A stretch of DNA of 64,000 nt from Nostocoides sp. F2B08 (GTDB lineage Bacteria > Actinomycetota > Actinomycetes > Actinomycetales > Dermatophilaceae), in contig NZ_WESE01000005.1 of NCBI RefSeq assembly GCF_009184895.1, positions 124,001-188,000 of the forward strand, written 5' to 3'. The position numbers and the translations under genes were made by a program. Position 1 is the stretch's first letter. Every line of letters begins with the position of its first letter. The notes beneath the pieces were generated by a model. It saw only the letters and a program-made list of their open reading frames with translations. It ran no database searches and was not told the origin of the DNA. Of this stretch, positions 1 to 8,198 are shown one piece after another.

Positions 1-2
1 AG

Positions 3-320
3 TGCGGCGAGCACTTCGAGACCCGCGACCGCGCGCTCCTCGCGCACGCCACCCAGATCGATCCCGACGGCGCCTGGTTCAAGGTCCCGCGCGAGACGCA
101 GGCCGAGATCTGGCCGACGGACGACTTCGAGTGCGCCCTGAGCTTCGTTCCCGTCACCGCAGCGTCGGGCGGCGTCCCCGACGGCCCGCTCGGCGAGGTG
201 GAGGAAGACCTGTTCGCTGGACTCGGCACGGTCGCCGAGGCCGACGCGCTCGCCACGTCCGGTGAGCTGACCATCGCCCTCGACGGGCGGAAGGAGTCCG
301 ACGTTCCATGGCCCTGGTGA
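3..320 (+). CDS. mca: Mycothiol S-conjugate amidase, C-terminal part (5' end outside window)
   Basis: This is the last ~105 residues of a zinc amidase of the Mca/MshB family, which cleaves mycothiol conjugates of electrophiles and so serves detoxification in the cytosol. The visible tail contains AHATQIDPDG, EIWPTDDFECAL and EEDLFAGL, blocks I recognise from the C-terminus of Mca. The catalytic metal-binding part lies before the window. About 40 residues follow the usual DLFAGL end. The stop codon sits 13 nt inside the next gene, so the two are probably co-transcribed and translationally coupled. Assignment rests on remembered family sequence and on the neighbours, which resemble the Rv1082 region of M. 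tuberculosis. Confidence 0.8.
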   Translation, partial: CGEHFETRDRALLAHATQIDPDGAWFKVPRETQAEIWPTDDFECALSFVPVTAASGGVPDGPLGEVEEDLFAGLGTVAEADALATSGELTIALDGRKESDVPWPW

Positions 321-709
321 TGGTGCCCCTTCTCCTCCCGGGGGTCGGCACGCCCGACACCCCGTCGGACAACTCGATGCCCGGCCTCGGCTCGTTCATC
401 GTCTTCGCGTTCATGGCCGTGGCCCTGTACTTCCTGCTCAAGAACATGAACGCCCGGCTGCGGCGGATGTCCTACCGGGAGAGGGAGCGCGAGGCGGCCG
501 AGCGTGAGGCCCGCGAACCGGATGAGGGCACCGCCGCCTCCGGGCCGACCGTGCCCGACCTCTCCGCCCGCGGCCGCGGTCGCCCTGCCGGTGCCGACGG
601 TGAGGCGGGTGACGAGGAGAGCGGACCACCGCATACCGACTCTGCGGACCCGACCGACGGACCGAGCGATGCATCGCCGCCTGACGAGCGGGGCGGGCGC
701 ACCGCCTGA
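308..709 (+). CDS. Small single-pass membrane protein downstream of mca
   Basis: A 133-residue protein of unknown function. A short N-terminal stretch is followed by one membrane segment at about residues 27-45 (SFIVFAFMAVALYFLL). After it comes a basic, Arg/Glu-rich helix (YREREREAAEREARE) that could form a coiled coil. The last ~70 residues are a low-complexity acidic Pro/Ser/Asp tail, predicted cytosolic by the positive-inside rule. Its ATG lies within the end of mca, and a small membrane protein in this position is common next to mca in actinobacteria (family knowledge). The conserved part is only the first half; the tail looks unconstrained. No enzymatic motif is visible. Confidence 0.7.
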   Translation: MALVMVPLLLPGVGTPDTPSDNSMPGLGSFIVFAFMAVALYFLLKNMNARLRRMSYREREREAAEREAREPDEGTAASGPTVPDLSARGRGRPAGADGEAGDEESGPPHTDSADPTDGPSDASPPDERGGRTA

Positions 710-730
710 GCGGGCCTACACCACCGCGTT

Positions 731-1468
731 CTACACCACCGCGTCGCGGTGCAGGACGATCGTCGCGGCGACGTAGTGCGCGACGAACGCGAGGATCGTC
801 AGGGCGTGGAAGATCTCGTGGAACCCGAACCACCGGGGTGAGGGGTTGGGGCGCTTCAGGCCGTAGACGACGGCACCGAGGGTGTACAGCAGACCGCCGG
901 TGACGATGAGGCTCAGCACGGCGGTGCCGCCGTAGGTCCACAGCGGACCGAGGTAGAAGACGGCGACCCAGCCCAGGGCCACGTAGATCGGGACGTAGAG
1001 CCACCGGGGCGCCCCCACCCACAGGACGCGGAAGCCGACTCCGACGATCGCTCCGATCCAGACGATCAGGAGCATCGAGATCGCCTGGCTGCGGGGGAGG
1101 AGCAGCGCGAAGGGTGTGTAGCTGCCGGCGATGATGAGGAAGATGTTGCTGTGGTCCAGCCGCTTGAGCACGTCGGCGACCCGAGGGGACCAGCTGCCGC
1201 GGTGGTAGACCGCGGAGGTGAAGAACAGCAGGAAGGCCGTCAGGGTGAAGACCGCGGCCGTGATCCGGCCGTTCTGGCTCGGGGCGAACACGACCAGGAC
1301 GATCCCGGCGACCAGGGCGATCGGCGCCATTCCGGCGTGCAGCCAGCCGCGCAGCTTGGGCTTGACCGCCGCCGCGAACTCGTGGGCAGCCTTGCGCCCC
1401 TCCCCGACAGCGTCCTCGACGCTGTCGCGCAGGCCCTCCAACGTCCGCTCGCGGCGTGGGTCGTGCAC
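731..1468 (-). CDS. trhA: TrhA / hemolysin III family membrane protein (PAQR-like)
   Basis: A 245-residue integral membrane protein with about seven transmembrane segments after a ~45-residue cytosolic N-terminus. Diagnostic PAQR/hemolysin III motifs are present: SAVYHRG near residue 90, LDHSNIFLIIAGSYTP near 105-120, and FHEIFHALTILAF followed by HY near the C-terminus. These supply the conserved His/Asp set thought to bind metal. Bacterial members influence membrane lipid homeostasis; the hemolysin name is historical. The start is GTG. A -10-like TACCGT lies 6 nt upstream and there is no Shine-Dalgarno, so the mRNA may be leaderless. A palindrome just upstream could be an operator. It converges with the mca unit, leaving ~20 nt between the genes. 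Confidence 0.88.
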   Translation of the reverse strand: MHDPRRERTLEGLRDSVEDAVGEGRKAAHEFAAAVKPKLRGWLHAGMAPIALVAGIVLVVFAPSQNGRITAAVFTLTAFLLFFTSAVYHRGSWSPRVADVLKRLDHSNIFLIIAGSYTPFALLLPRSQAISMLLIVWIGAIVGVGFRVLWVGAPRWLYVPIYVALGWVAVFYLGPLWTYGGTAVLSLIVTGGLLYTLGAVVYGLKRPNPSPRWFGFHEIFHALTILAFVAHYVAATIVLHRDAVV

Positions 1469-1474
1469 GGCTCA

Positions 1475-1497
1475 ACGGTACCTACGGATGCGTAGGT
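1475..1497 (-). promoter_or_regulatory. trhA promoter with 7-4-7 inverted repeat
   Basis: On the minus strand TACCGT (1475-1480) ends 6 nt before the GTG start of trhA. Immediately upstream is the perfect inverted repeat ACCTACG-gatg-CGTAGGT (1480-1497), which fills the space where a 17-18 bp -35/-10 spacer would be. A dyad in this place is typical of repressor or MerR-type operators. No regulator gene is adjacent, so its binder is unknown. Confidence 0.5.
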
Positions 1498-1639
1498 TCT
1501 CCTAGTCGGACGCCGTGCGATCTCCGTCGGTCGCTCGGCTGATCCGCGACGACCGGGGGGTAGCGTTGGGTCCGCGTCGGCGCGTCCCCGCCCGCGCCCG
1601 GGTTCCCCGGATCGTCGGTGACCACCGCGAGGAGGTGTC

Positions 1640-2401
1640 ATGGCCGTCGGCAACCCGATCTATTCCGCGTACGAGCGGCGTCTGTTCCGTCAGCTGCGTG
1701 ACAAGCCGCTGCCGCGACACGTCGGAGTCATGCTCGACGGCAACAGGCGCTGGGCCAGAATGCGCGGGGCCGACTCCGCCGAGGGGCACCGGGCGGGCGC
1801 CGACAACATCGCCAACCTCCTCACCTGGTGCGAGGAGGTCGGGGTCGAGGTGGTGACCCTGTGGCTGCTGTCGACCGACAACCTCGCGCGCGACCCCGAC
1901 GAGCTCGAGACCCTCCTCGGCATCATCGAAGACGTCGTCTCCGAGCTCGCCGGCACCGGGCGCTGGCGGATCAACCCGGTCGGCGCCCTGGAGCTGCTGC
2001 CGGAGCCGACCGTGCAGCGACTGCGCGAGGCCGCGGAGGCGACGGCCGGGGTCGACGGCCTGCTCGTCAACATCGCCGTCGGGTACGGCGGGCGTCGCGA
2101 GATCGCGGACGCGGTCAGGGCGCTGTTGCGTGACCACGCGGACCAGGGCACGTCGATCGAGGAGCTCGCCGAGATCCTCGACGTCGAGCACATCTCCGAG
2201 TACCTCTACACGAAGGGCCAACCTGACCCCGACCTCGTCATCCGCACCTCGGGCGAGCAACGGCTGTCTGGGTTCTTGATGTGGCAGAGCGCGCACACCG
2301 AGTTCTACTTCTGTGAGGCGTACTGGCCCGACTTCCGCCGAGTCGACTTCCTGCGCGCTCTGCGTGCCTACGGCGACCGGCATCGCCGCTACGGCGGCTG
2401 A
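1640..2401 (+). CDS. uppS: Cis-isoprenyl diphosphate synthase (UppS family, possibly short-chain Z-FPP type)
   Basis: A 253-residue cis-prenyltransferase that condenses isopentenyl diphosphate onto an allylic primer for polyprenyl-phosphate carriers of cell-wall synthesis. The family signatures are clear. MLDGNRRWAR (residues ~31-40) carries the catalytic Asp and diphosphate-binding residues. DLVIRTSGEQRLSGFLMWQ holds the basic and Ser residues that bind IPP, and the C-terminal YWPDFRRVDFLRAL block completes the family pattern. Actinobacteria usually carry two paralogues. The position between trhA and phoH2 matches M. tuberculosis Rv1086, the short-chain Z-farnesyl diphosphate synthase, so this copy may make the shorter product; chain length cannot be read from sequence by eye. 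The ATG is preceded by GAGGAGGTGTC, a good ribosome binding site. Confidence 0.88.
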   Translation: MAVGNPIYSAYERRLFRQLRDKPLPRHVGVMLDGNRRWARMRGADSAEGHRAGADNIANLLTWCEEVGVEVVTLWLLSTDNLARDPDELETLLGIIEDVVSELAGTGRWRINPVGALELLPEPTVQRLREAAEATAGVDGLLVNIAVGYGGRREIADAVRALLRDHADQGTSIEELAEILDVEHISEYLYTKGQPDPDLVIRTSGEQRLSGFLMWQSAHTEFYFCEAYWPDFRRVDFLRALRAYGDRHRRYGG

Positions 2402-2534
2402 CCTCGTCATCGACCGTTCATCGCAGTGATGGGCGACACACCGAAGTCGTTCACGGGCCGAGTCCGGGACGGCGGCTAGCGTCGCGATAACGCGCCGCAC
2501 CCCGCGACGCCGACTTCAGGCAGGAGTCCCCGCC

Positions 2535-3890
2535 TTGTCCTCTCGTCCGTCGACCAGCCTCCTTCCGCACTCGCTCGATCCGGAGGCTGGCGCTCCGGAC
2601 GAGCCTGTGACCTACATCCTGGACACCTCGGTCCTGCTCTCCGACCCGCGTGCGCTGTTCCGTTTCAAGGAGCACGAGGTCGTGCTCCCCGTCGTGGTCG
2701 TGACCGAGCTGGAGGGCAAGCGGCACCACCCCGAGCTCGGCTACTTCGCCCGGCAGGCGCTGCGTCTGCTCGACGAGCTGCGCGTGGAGCACGGTCGTCT
2801 GGACGCGCCGGTGCCGGTGGGAGAGGACGGGGGCACGCTCCGGGTCGAGCTCAACCACACCGATCCGCAGGCACTGCCCGCCGGGTTCCGGCTGGGGGAC
2901 AACGACACCCGCATCCTCGCCGTCGCGAAGAACCTCTCGGACGAGGGGCGCAGGGTCACGGTCGTGAGCAAGGACCTCCCGATGCGGGTCAAGGCGTCGG
3001 CGGTCGGGCTCGCGGCTGAGGAGTACCGCGCCGAGCTCGCGGTCGACTCGGGGTGGACCGGTGTCGTGGAGCTGGACGTGACGACCGAGGAGATGGACTC
3101 GCTCTACGACCACGGTCGGGTCGAGCACGTCGGCGCCGCCGAGCTGCCCTGCCACACCGGGTTGCGTCTGCTCTCGCCCCGCGGCTCGGGGCTGGGGCGG
3201 GTCGGTCCGGACAAGCAGATCCGGCTCGTGCGAGGCGACCGGGACGCGTTCGGGCTGCACGGCCGCTCGGCCGAGCAGCGGATCGCCCTCGACCTGCTCC
3301 TCGACCCCGATGTGGGCATCGTCAGCCTGGGCGGTCGCGCCGGCACGGGCAAGAGCGCTCTGGCGCTCTGCGCCGGCCTGGAGGCGGTGATGGAGCGTCG
3401 CCAGCACCGCAGGGTGATCGTCTTCCGACCCCTGTATGCGGTGGGCGGCCAGGAGCTCGGCTACCTGCCGGGCACGGAGAACGAGAAGATGGGCCCATGG
3501 GCCCAGGCCGTGTTCGACACCCTGGGGGCGGTGGTGAGCGGTGAGGTGGTCGAGGAGGTCCTCGACCGCGGGATGCTCGAGGTACTTCCCCTCACACACA
3601 TCCGGGGCAGATCCCTGCACGACGCCTTCGTCGTCGTCGACGAGGCCCAGTCGCTCGAGCGCAACGTCCTCCTCACCGTCCTCTCCCGGGTAGGTCAGAA
3701 CTCCAAGGTCGTGCTCACGCACGACGTCGCGCAGCGGGACAACCTGCGGGTCGGCCGGCACGACGGCGTCGCCGCGGTCATCGAGAAGCTGAAAGGTCAC
3801 CCGCTCTTCGCGCACGTGACGCTGACCCGCAGCGAACGCAGCCCGATCGCCGCCCTGGTCACCGATCTCCTCGAGGGATACGAGCCGTAG
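2535..3890 (+). CDS. phoH2: PhoH2: PIN domain fused to PhoH-type ATPase
   Basis: A 451-residue fusion of an N-terminal PIN (VapC-like) ribonuclease domain and a C-terminal PhoH P-loop ATPase. The PIN domain starts at [13 protein letters not shown] (residues ~26-38), and its acidic pocket includes VVVTELEGK and [11 protein letters not shown]. The ATPase has Walker [13 protein letters not shown] (~267-278) and Walker [12 protein letters not shown] (~366-376). PhoH2 proteins are reported to be RNA helicase/ribonucleases. The chosen start is TTG at 2535, preceded by CAGGAG at a suitable distance. A GTG at 2607 would remove 24 poorly conserved residues and cannot be excluded. The gene stands alone between the isoprenyl transferase and a promoter-preceded secreted protein. 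Confidence 0.88.
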   Translation: MSSRPSTSLLPHSLDPEAGAPDEPVTYILDTSVLLSDPRALFRFKEHEVVLPVVVVTELEGKRHHPELGYFARQALRLLDELRVEHGRLDAPVPVGEDGGTLRVELNHTDPQALPAGFRLGDNDTRILAVAKNLSDEGRRVTVVSKDLPMRVKASAVGLAAEEYRAELAVDSGWTGVVELDVTTEEMDSLYDHGRVEHVGAAELPCHTGLRLLSPRGSGLGRVGPDKQIRLVRGDRDAFGLHGRSAEQRIALDLLLDPDVGIVSLGGRAGTGKSALALCAGLEAVMERRQHRRVIVFRPLYAVGGQELGYLPGTENEKMGPWAQAVFDTLGAVVSGEVVEEVLDRGMLEVLPLTHIRGRSLHDAFVVVDEAQSLERNVLLTVLSRVGQNSKVVLTHDVAQRDNLRVGRHDGVAAVIEKLKGHPLFAHVTLTRSERSPIAALVTDLLEGYEP

Positions 3891-3901
3891 CCCGACCCGA
3901 T

Positions 3902-3964
3902 TTCACCTCGTCAACGGGGTGCTCTAGAATCCTGAGAAGAAGGTCTCGATTTGATAACGAGGCC
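3902..3964 (+). promoter_or_regulatory. Promoter and leader hairpin of the secreted transglycosylase gene
   Basis: TTCACC (3902-3907) and TAGAAT (3925-3930) are separated by exactly 17 bp, a good housekeeping-type promoter. The predicted leader of ~70 nt contains a hairpin GGTCTCG (3942-3948) / CGAGGCC (3958-3964) with an AT-rich loop (ATTTGATAA). The leader is too short for a known c-di-AMP (ydaO) riboswitch. Confidence 0.55.
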
Positions 3965-4007
3965 GTCCCCCCTGCCTCAGCTGTCCCTCTCAGGAGTCCC
4001 CCCACCC

Positions 4008-4817
4008 ATGGGTCGTTACCACGGGCGTCATTCCGCGCGCCACGCCGCTCCCCGCGGCCGTCCTCACGCGCCCGCCGACGCAGGCGCCACGCGCAGCGGC
4101 CGTCACGCCGCTCGCTCAGGGACCCGAGGGCCGGCGCGGTTGCGCCTCGCCGCGTCCAAGCCGGCCGCGCTCTCCATGGCGATCGTCGCGGCGACGACCA
4201 CGACCGCCATGGCGGCGGGCTCCTCGACCGCACCCGGGACCGTCACCCTGACCCTCAGCCCGAACGCCGTGTCGCAGTCCGCCGAGGTCACCGCCACGCT
4301 CGCCCAGGACGCCGCGCGACTCGCCGGCGAGCGAGCCGGAATGAACGCCTCCCGGGCCGAGGCGCGCGAGAAGATCGAGGCCGAGACCGCGGAGAGGGCG
4401 GAGGCGGAGGCGCTGGCGCGCAAGGAGGAGGCCGAGCGGGTCGCCCGCGAGCGGGCCGAGCAGCAGGAGGCCGAGCGCAAGGCCGCAGCCCTCGAGGTGG
4501 AGGCCGCCCAGGAGAACCCCCAGCAGGCGGCGCAGTACCTCATGCCCGAGTACGGCTTCGGGACGGATCAGTGGGGCTGTCTGCAGACGCTGTGGATGGG
4601 GGAGTCGGACTGGCGCTGGTGGGTCGAGAACCCGTCGTCCGGGGCCTACGGCATCCCCCAGTCCCTCCCTGCCGACAAGATGGCCGAGGAAGGCCCGGAC
4701 TGGAAGACGAACCCGGTCACCCAGATCCGCTGGGGTCTGAACTACATCAAGCTGTCATACGGCACCCCCTGCAACGCCCTCGACTTCTGGAACGCCCAGA
4801 ACCCGCACTGGTACTGA
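4008..4817 (+). CDS. Secreted coiled-coil protein with C-terminal lytic-transglycosylase-like domain
   Basis: A 269-residue protein if started at the ATG at 4008, which follows CAGGAGTCCCCCCACCC. The basic N-terminus is rich in Arg, His and Ala. A hydrophobic stretch (PAALSMAIVAATTTTAMAAG, ~residues 50-70) can serve as a signal sequence. Residues ~105-170 form a Glu/Ala/Arg-rich coiled coil (EAEALARKEEAERVARERAE). The last ~90 residues are the module often annotated as an SLT-like or resuscitation-factor-like domain: WGCLQTLWMGESDWRWWVEN with a putative catalytic Glu, then SGAYGIPQSLPADKM and YIKLSYGTPC. The likely role is remodelling peptidoglycan outside the membrane. An upstream in-frame ATG at 3951 would put the start inside the leader hairpin and is less likely. 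Confidence 0.75.
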   Translation: MGRYHGRHSARHAAPRGRPHAPADAGATRSGRHAARSGTRGPARLRLAASKPAALSMAIVAATTTTAMAAGSSTAPGTVTLTLSPNAVSQSAEVTATLAQDAARLAGERAGMNASRAEAREKIEAETAERAEAEALARKEEAERVARERAEQQEAERKAAALEVEAAQENPQQAAQYLMPEYGFGTDQWGCLQTLWMGESDWRWWVENPSSGAYGIPQSLPADKMAEEGPDWKTNPVTQIRWGLNYIKLSYGTPCNALDFWNAQNPHWY

Positions 4818-4829
4818 GACACGGCTTTC

Positions 4830-4862
4830 TCTCCCTGAGCAGGAAACGTCCACTTAGGGAGA
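4830..4862. terminator. Hairpin between the convergent transglycosylase and coaA genes
   Basis: TCTCCCT (4830-4836) pairs with AGGGAGA (4856-4862). It lies in the 121-nt gap between convergent stop codons. A second TCTCCC/GAGGGA pairing lies around 4890-4906. Probably a bidirectional terminator; no long T-run follows. Confidence 0.45.
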
Positions 4863-4938
4863 CAACGGTTCTTTCCCGAGGCGCCATGTTCTCTCCCGCG
4901 GAGGGAAAGTGCGAGCGGTCGGCGACCGAGCCGCGGCC

Positions 4939-5895
4939 TCAGAGCTTGCGAAGCGCGATCCGGGACACCGAATGGTCGGCGCCCTTGGTCAGGACGAGGG
5001 TGGCGCGGTCCCGCGTGGGCTCGACGTTCTCGACGAGGTTGGGCTCGTTGATCCGGCCCCAGATCCCCGCCGCCGTGGCGCGGGCCTCGTCGTCGGTAAG
5101 CGTCGCATACCGATGGAAGTAGGACTGCGGGTCGGCGAACGCCGTCTCGCGCAGACGCAGGAAGCGGCTGATGTACCACGTCCGGATCTGGGCGACATCG
5201 GCGTCGACGTACACCGAGAAGTCGAAGTAGTCCGAGATCGCACCGGTCCGTGACCCGTCCGGACGGGTGGCCGGCGGCTGGAGCACGTTGAGGCCCTCGA
5301 CGATGAGGACGTCCGGGCGCCGCACCTCGATCGCTTCGCCGGGGACGATGTCGTAGGTCAGGTGGGAGTACACCGGCGCCTCGACGACCTCCATCCCGGA
5401 CTTGACCTGGGCGACGAAACGCAGCAGTGAGCGTCGGTCATACGATTCCGGAAAGCCCTTACGTTCCAGGAGTCCTCGCCGCTCGAGCTCGGCGTTGGGA
5501 TAGAGGAAGCCGTCGGTCGTGACGAGTGAGACGCGGGGCGTGTCGGGCCAGCGCAGGAGCAGCTCCTGCAGGATGCGCGCCGTCGTCGACTTGCCGACCG
5601 CGACCGAGCCCGCCACCCCGATGACGAACGGCATCTTGACGTCGCGCTCACCGAGGAAGGCCCCGGTCACCTCGTGCAGCCCTCGCACCGCTCGGACGTA
5701 GAAGCTGAGCAGGCGCGAGAGCGGCAGATAGACCTCCTCGACCTCGCGGACGTCGACGCGTTCTCCCAGACCTCTGACCCGCGCCACCTCGTCGGCGGTG
5801 AGGTTCATGGGGTGCTCGTCGCGCAGTCGGGCCCACTCGTCCCGGCCGAAGTTGAGGTAGGGGGAGGGCAGCTCTGGGACGGGCACGGCCAGCAT
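4939..5895 (-). CDS. coaA: Pantothenate kinase type I
   Basis: A 318-residue cytosolic kinase that phosphorylates pantothenate, the first and regulated step of coenzyme A synthesis. The P-loop is [12 protein letters not shown] (residues ~93-104). Other type I hallmarks are [41 protein letters not shown] and [13 protein letters not shown]. The length agrees with E. coli CoaA. I chose the ATG at 5895 because the protein then begins [13 protein letters not shown], close to family N-termini. A longer start at 5931 would overlap the opposite-strand glmS start codon. The divergent glmS begins only 34 bp away, so the two promoters must overlap. Confidence 0.92.
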   Translation of the reverse strand: MLAVPVPELPSPYLNFGRDEWARLRDEHPMNLTADEVARVRGLGERVDVREVEEVYLPLSRLLSFYVRAVRGLHEVTGAFLGERDVKMPFVIGVAGSVAVGKSTTARILQELLLRWPDTPRVSLVTTDGFLYPNAELERRGLLERKGFPESYDRRSLLRFVAQVKSGMEVVEAPVYSHLTYDIVPGEAIEVRRPDVLIVEGLNVLQPPATRPDGSRTGAISDYFDFSVYVDADVAQIRTWYISRFLRLRETAFADPQSYFHRYATLTDDEARATAAGIWGRINEPNLVENVEPTRDRATLVLTKGADHSVSRIALRKL

Positions 5896-5916
5896 TCTTG
5901 CGCACGTGGGGGGCAG

Positions 5917-5922
5917 TAGGCT
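5917..5922 (+). promoter_or_regulatory. -10 element of glmS, leaderless start
   Basis: TAGGCT ends 7 nt before the glmS ATG and no Shine-Dalgarno is present, so transcription would begin at or next to the start codon. The same arrangement recurs at many genes here (9696, 16674, 18897, 25413, 36166, 47988, 52168, 53754, 55541, 61561 and others). Confidence 0.55.
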
Positions 5923-5929
5923 GTCCGCC

Positions 5930-7810
5930 ATGTGTGGAATCGTCGGATATGTCGGGCCGAGCACCGATGACAAGGCCCTCCAGGTGGTCATGGAGGGACT
6001 GGCCCGTCTCGAGTACCGCGGCTACGATTCCGCCGGGGTCGCACTCGTCACCGAGGCCGCCCAGAACGGCGCCGGCAACGGTGTCCAGAGCGAGAAGCGG
6101 GCCGGCAAGCTCGAGAACCTCCGCGGCGCCCTCTACGCGCGGGAGATGGCGCCCTCGCGCACCGCGATCGGCCACACCCGGTGGGCGACCCACGGCGGGC
6201 CCACCGACGGCAACGCCCACCCGCACCGCGGCGGCGACGGAGACCGGCTGGCGCTCATCCACAACGGCATCATCGAGAACTTCCACGCCCTGAAGAAGGA
6301 GCTGCTCGCCGAGGGGGTCGACTTCGACTCGGAGACCGACACCGAGGTCGCGGCCAAGCTCGTCGGACGGGAGTACGACCGGCTCGGCGACCTGACCGAG
6401 GCCATGCGCGCGGTCGTGGGCCGACTCGAGGGCGCCTTCACCCTCCTCGCGGTCCACGCCGACAGCCCCGGGACCGTGGTCGGTGCCCGCCGCAACAGCC
6501 CGCTCGTCGTCGGTGTCGGCGACGGGGAGAATTACCTCGGCAGCGACGTGGCCGCCTTCATCGGCTACACCCGCCATGCCGTCGAGCTGGGCCAGGACCA
6601 GATCGTCACGATCACCCCGGACGGCTACGAGGTCATCGGCTTCGACGGCTCCCCGGCGCAGGGCAATGCGTACGAGGTCACGTGGGACGCCGCCGCCGCC
6701 GAGAAGGGCGGCTACGAGACCTTCATGGAGAAGGAGATCTACGAGCAGCCGCACGCCGTCGCCGACACCCTCCTCGGCCGGACCGACGAGGAGGGGCGCC
6801 TCGTCCTCGACGACATGCGCATCTCCGAGGAGCAGCTCAGCCGCGTCGACCGCATCGTCATGGTCGCCTGCGGGACCGCCGCATACTCCGGCATGGTCGC
6901 CAAGTACGCGATCGAGCACTGGACCCGGATCCCGGTCGAGGTCGCCCTGGCCCACGAGTTCCGCTACAGCGACCCGATCGCCGACGAGCGCACTCTCGTG
7001 GTCTCCATCAGCCAGTCCGGCGAGACGATGGACACGCTCATGGCCGTCAAGCACGCCCGCGAGCTCGGGGCCCTGACGCTGTCGATCTGCAACACCCATG
7101 GCTCGACCATCCCCCGCGAGTCCGACGCGGTCCTCTACACCCACGCCGGTCCGGAGGTGGCCGTCGCCTCCACGAAGGGCTTCACCGCCCAGATCACCGC
7201 CGCATACATCCTCGGCCTCTATCTGGCGCAGCTGCGCGGCGGCACGTATGCGGACGAGGCCCAAGCGGTCATGCGCGAGCTGCGCGGGCTGCCGGACAAG
7301 ATCCAGACGGTGCTCGACCGCATGGAGCGCGTCATCGAGATCGCGCGATTCATGGCGGACACCCGGTCGGTGCTCTTCCTCGGCCGGCACGTCGGCTACC
7401 CGATCGCGCTCGAGGGTGCGCTCAAGCTCAAGGAGATCGCCTACATCCACGCCGAGGGCTTCGCGGCGGGGGAGCTCAAGCACGGCCCGATCGCCCTCAT
7501 CGAGCCAGGCCAGCCGGTCTTCGTCATCGCGCCGGGAACCGCGACTCCGCACGACCTGCACAAGAAGGTCGTCTCCAACATCCAGGAGATCCGCGCGCGT
7601 GGGGCGCGCACCCTCGTCATCGCCGAGGACGGCGACGAGGACGTCGTGCCGTTCGCGGACGAGGTCATCCGGGTCCCTGCGTCGCTGCCCCTGCTCATGC
7701 CGCTGCTGACCATCGTGCCGCTCCAGGTCTTCGCGCTGCACCTGGCCTCGGCCAAAGGCCTCGACGTCGACCAGCCGCGGAACCTCGCGAAGTCCGTCAC
7801 CGTCGAGTGA
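5930..7810 (+). CDS. glmS: Glutamine-fructose-6-phosphate aminotransferase (isomerizing)
   Basis: A 626-residue enzyme making glucosamine-6-phosphate for peptidoglycan and other amino-sugar polymers. The N-terminal glutaminase domain begins MCGIVGYVG, with Cys2 as nucleophile after Met removal; [20 protein letters not shown] and HNGIIENF follow. Two SIS domains bind the sugar phosphate: [14 protein letters not shown] with [12 protein letters not shown], then [20 protein letters not shown] and [17 protein letters not shown]. The C-terminus [15 protein letters not shown] is the family end. Residues ~48-60 carry a Gly/Asn-rich loop ([10 protein letters not shown]), common in actinobacterial GlmS. 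acpS follows after 7 nt. No glmS ribozyme leader is possible because the coding start abuts the promoter. Confidence 0.97.
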   Translation: MCGIVGYVGPSTDDKALQVVMEGLARLEYRGYDSAGVALVTEAAQNGAGNGVQSEKRAGKLENLRGALYAREMAPSRTAIGHTRWATHGGPTDGNAHPHRGGDGDRLALIHNGIIENFHALKKELLAEGVDFDSETDTEVAAKLVGREYDRLGDLTEAMRAVVGRLEGAFTLLAVHADSPGTVVGARRNSPLVVGVGDGENYLGSDVAAFIGYTRHAVELGQDQIVTITPDGYEVIGFDGSPAQGNAYEVTWDAAAAEKGGYETFMEKEIYEQPHAVADTLLGRTDEEGRLVLDDMRISEEQLSRVDRIVMVACGTAAYSGMVAKYAIEHWTRIPVEVALAHEFRYSDPIADERTLVVSISQSGETMDTLMAVKHARELGALTLSICNTHGSTIPRESDAVLYTHAGPEVAVASTKGFTAQITAAYILGLYLAQLRGGTYADEAQAVMRELRGLPDKIQTVLDRMERVIEIARFMADTRSVLFLGRHVGYPIALEGALKLKEIAYIHAEGFAAGELKHGPIALIEPGQPVFVIAPGTATPHDLHKKVVSNIQEIRARGARTLVIAEDGDEDVVPFADEVIRVPASLPLLMPLLTIVPLQVFALHLASAKGLDVDQPRNLAKSVTVE

Positions 7811-7817
7811 CCGCCCC

Positions 7818-8198
7818 ATGATCGTCGGCGTCGGCATCGACGTGGTCGACATCGCCCGGTTCGGCGAGACGCTCGAGCGCAGCCCCCGCCTTTCGGAGCG
7901 GCTGTTCACCGAGGCCGAGCGCGCCCTGCCGCTCGCCTCGCGAGCGGCGCGCTTCGCCGCCAAGGAGGCCCTGGCCAAGGCACTCGGCGCGCCGGTGGGG
8001 ATGGTGTGGACCGACTGCACCGTGCACCGCACCGAGGGTGGTGCGCCGGTGCTCGAGTATGTCGGCACGGTCGCCGCCCAGGTCGCGGCGCGCGGGATCT
8101 CCGCGATCCACCTGTCCCTGTCGCACGACGCAGGCGTGGCCTCGGCGATGGTCGTGTGCGAGCGACTGCCCGCACCCGTGGAGGAGGGCTCACCGTGA
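7818..8198 (+). CDS. acpS: Holo-[acyl-carrier-protein] synthase
   Basis: A 126-residue phosphopantetheinyl transferase that moves the 4'-phosphopantetheine arm from CoA to acyl carrier proteins. The N-terminal [14 protein letters not shown] carries the Mg-binding Asp. [12 protein letters not shown] carries the conserved Glu and Lys of the active site, and [16 protein letters not shown] is the usual final strand-helix block. The length is typical of AcpS trimer subunits. The gene starts 7 nt after glmS and overlaps nnr by 4 nt, forming a glmS-acpS-nnr operon also seen in other actinobacteria. Confidence 0.95.
   Translation: MIVGVGIDVVDIARFGETLERSPRLSERLFTEAERALPLASRAARFAAKEALAKALGAPVGMVWTDCTVHRTEGGAPVLEYVGTVAAQVAARGISAIHLSLSHDAGVASAMVVCERLPAPVEEGSP

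Noticed and set aside
3937..4007. ydaO/c-di-AMP riboswitch before the transglycosylase gene
   Set aside because: Such riboswitches precede resuscitation-factor genes in some actinobacteria, but this leader is only ~70 nt and lacks room for the fold.
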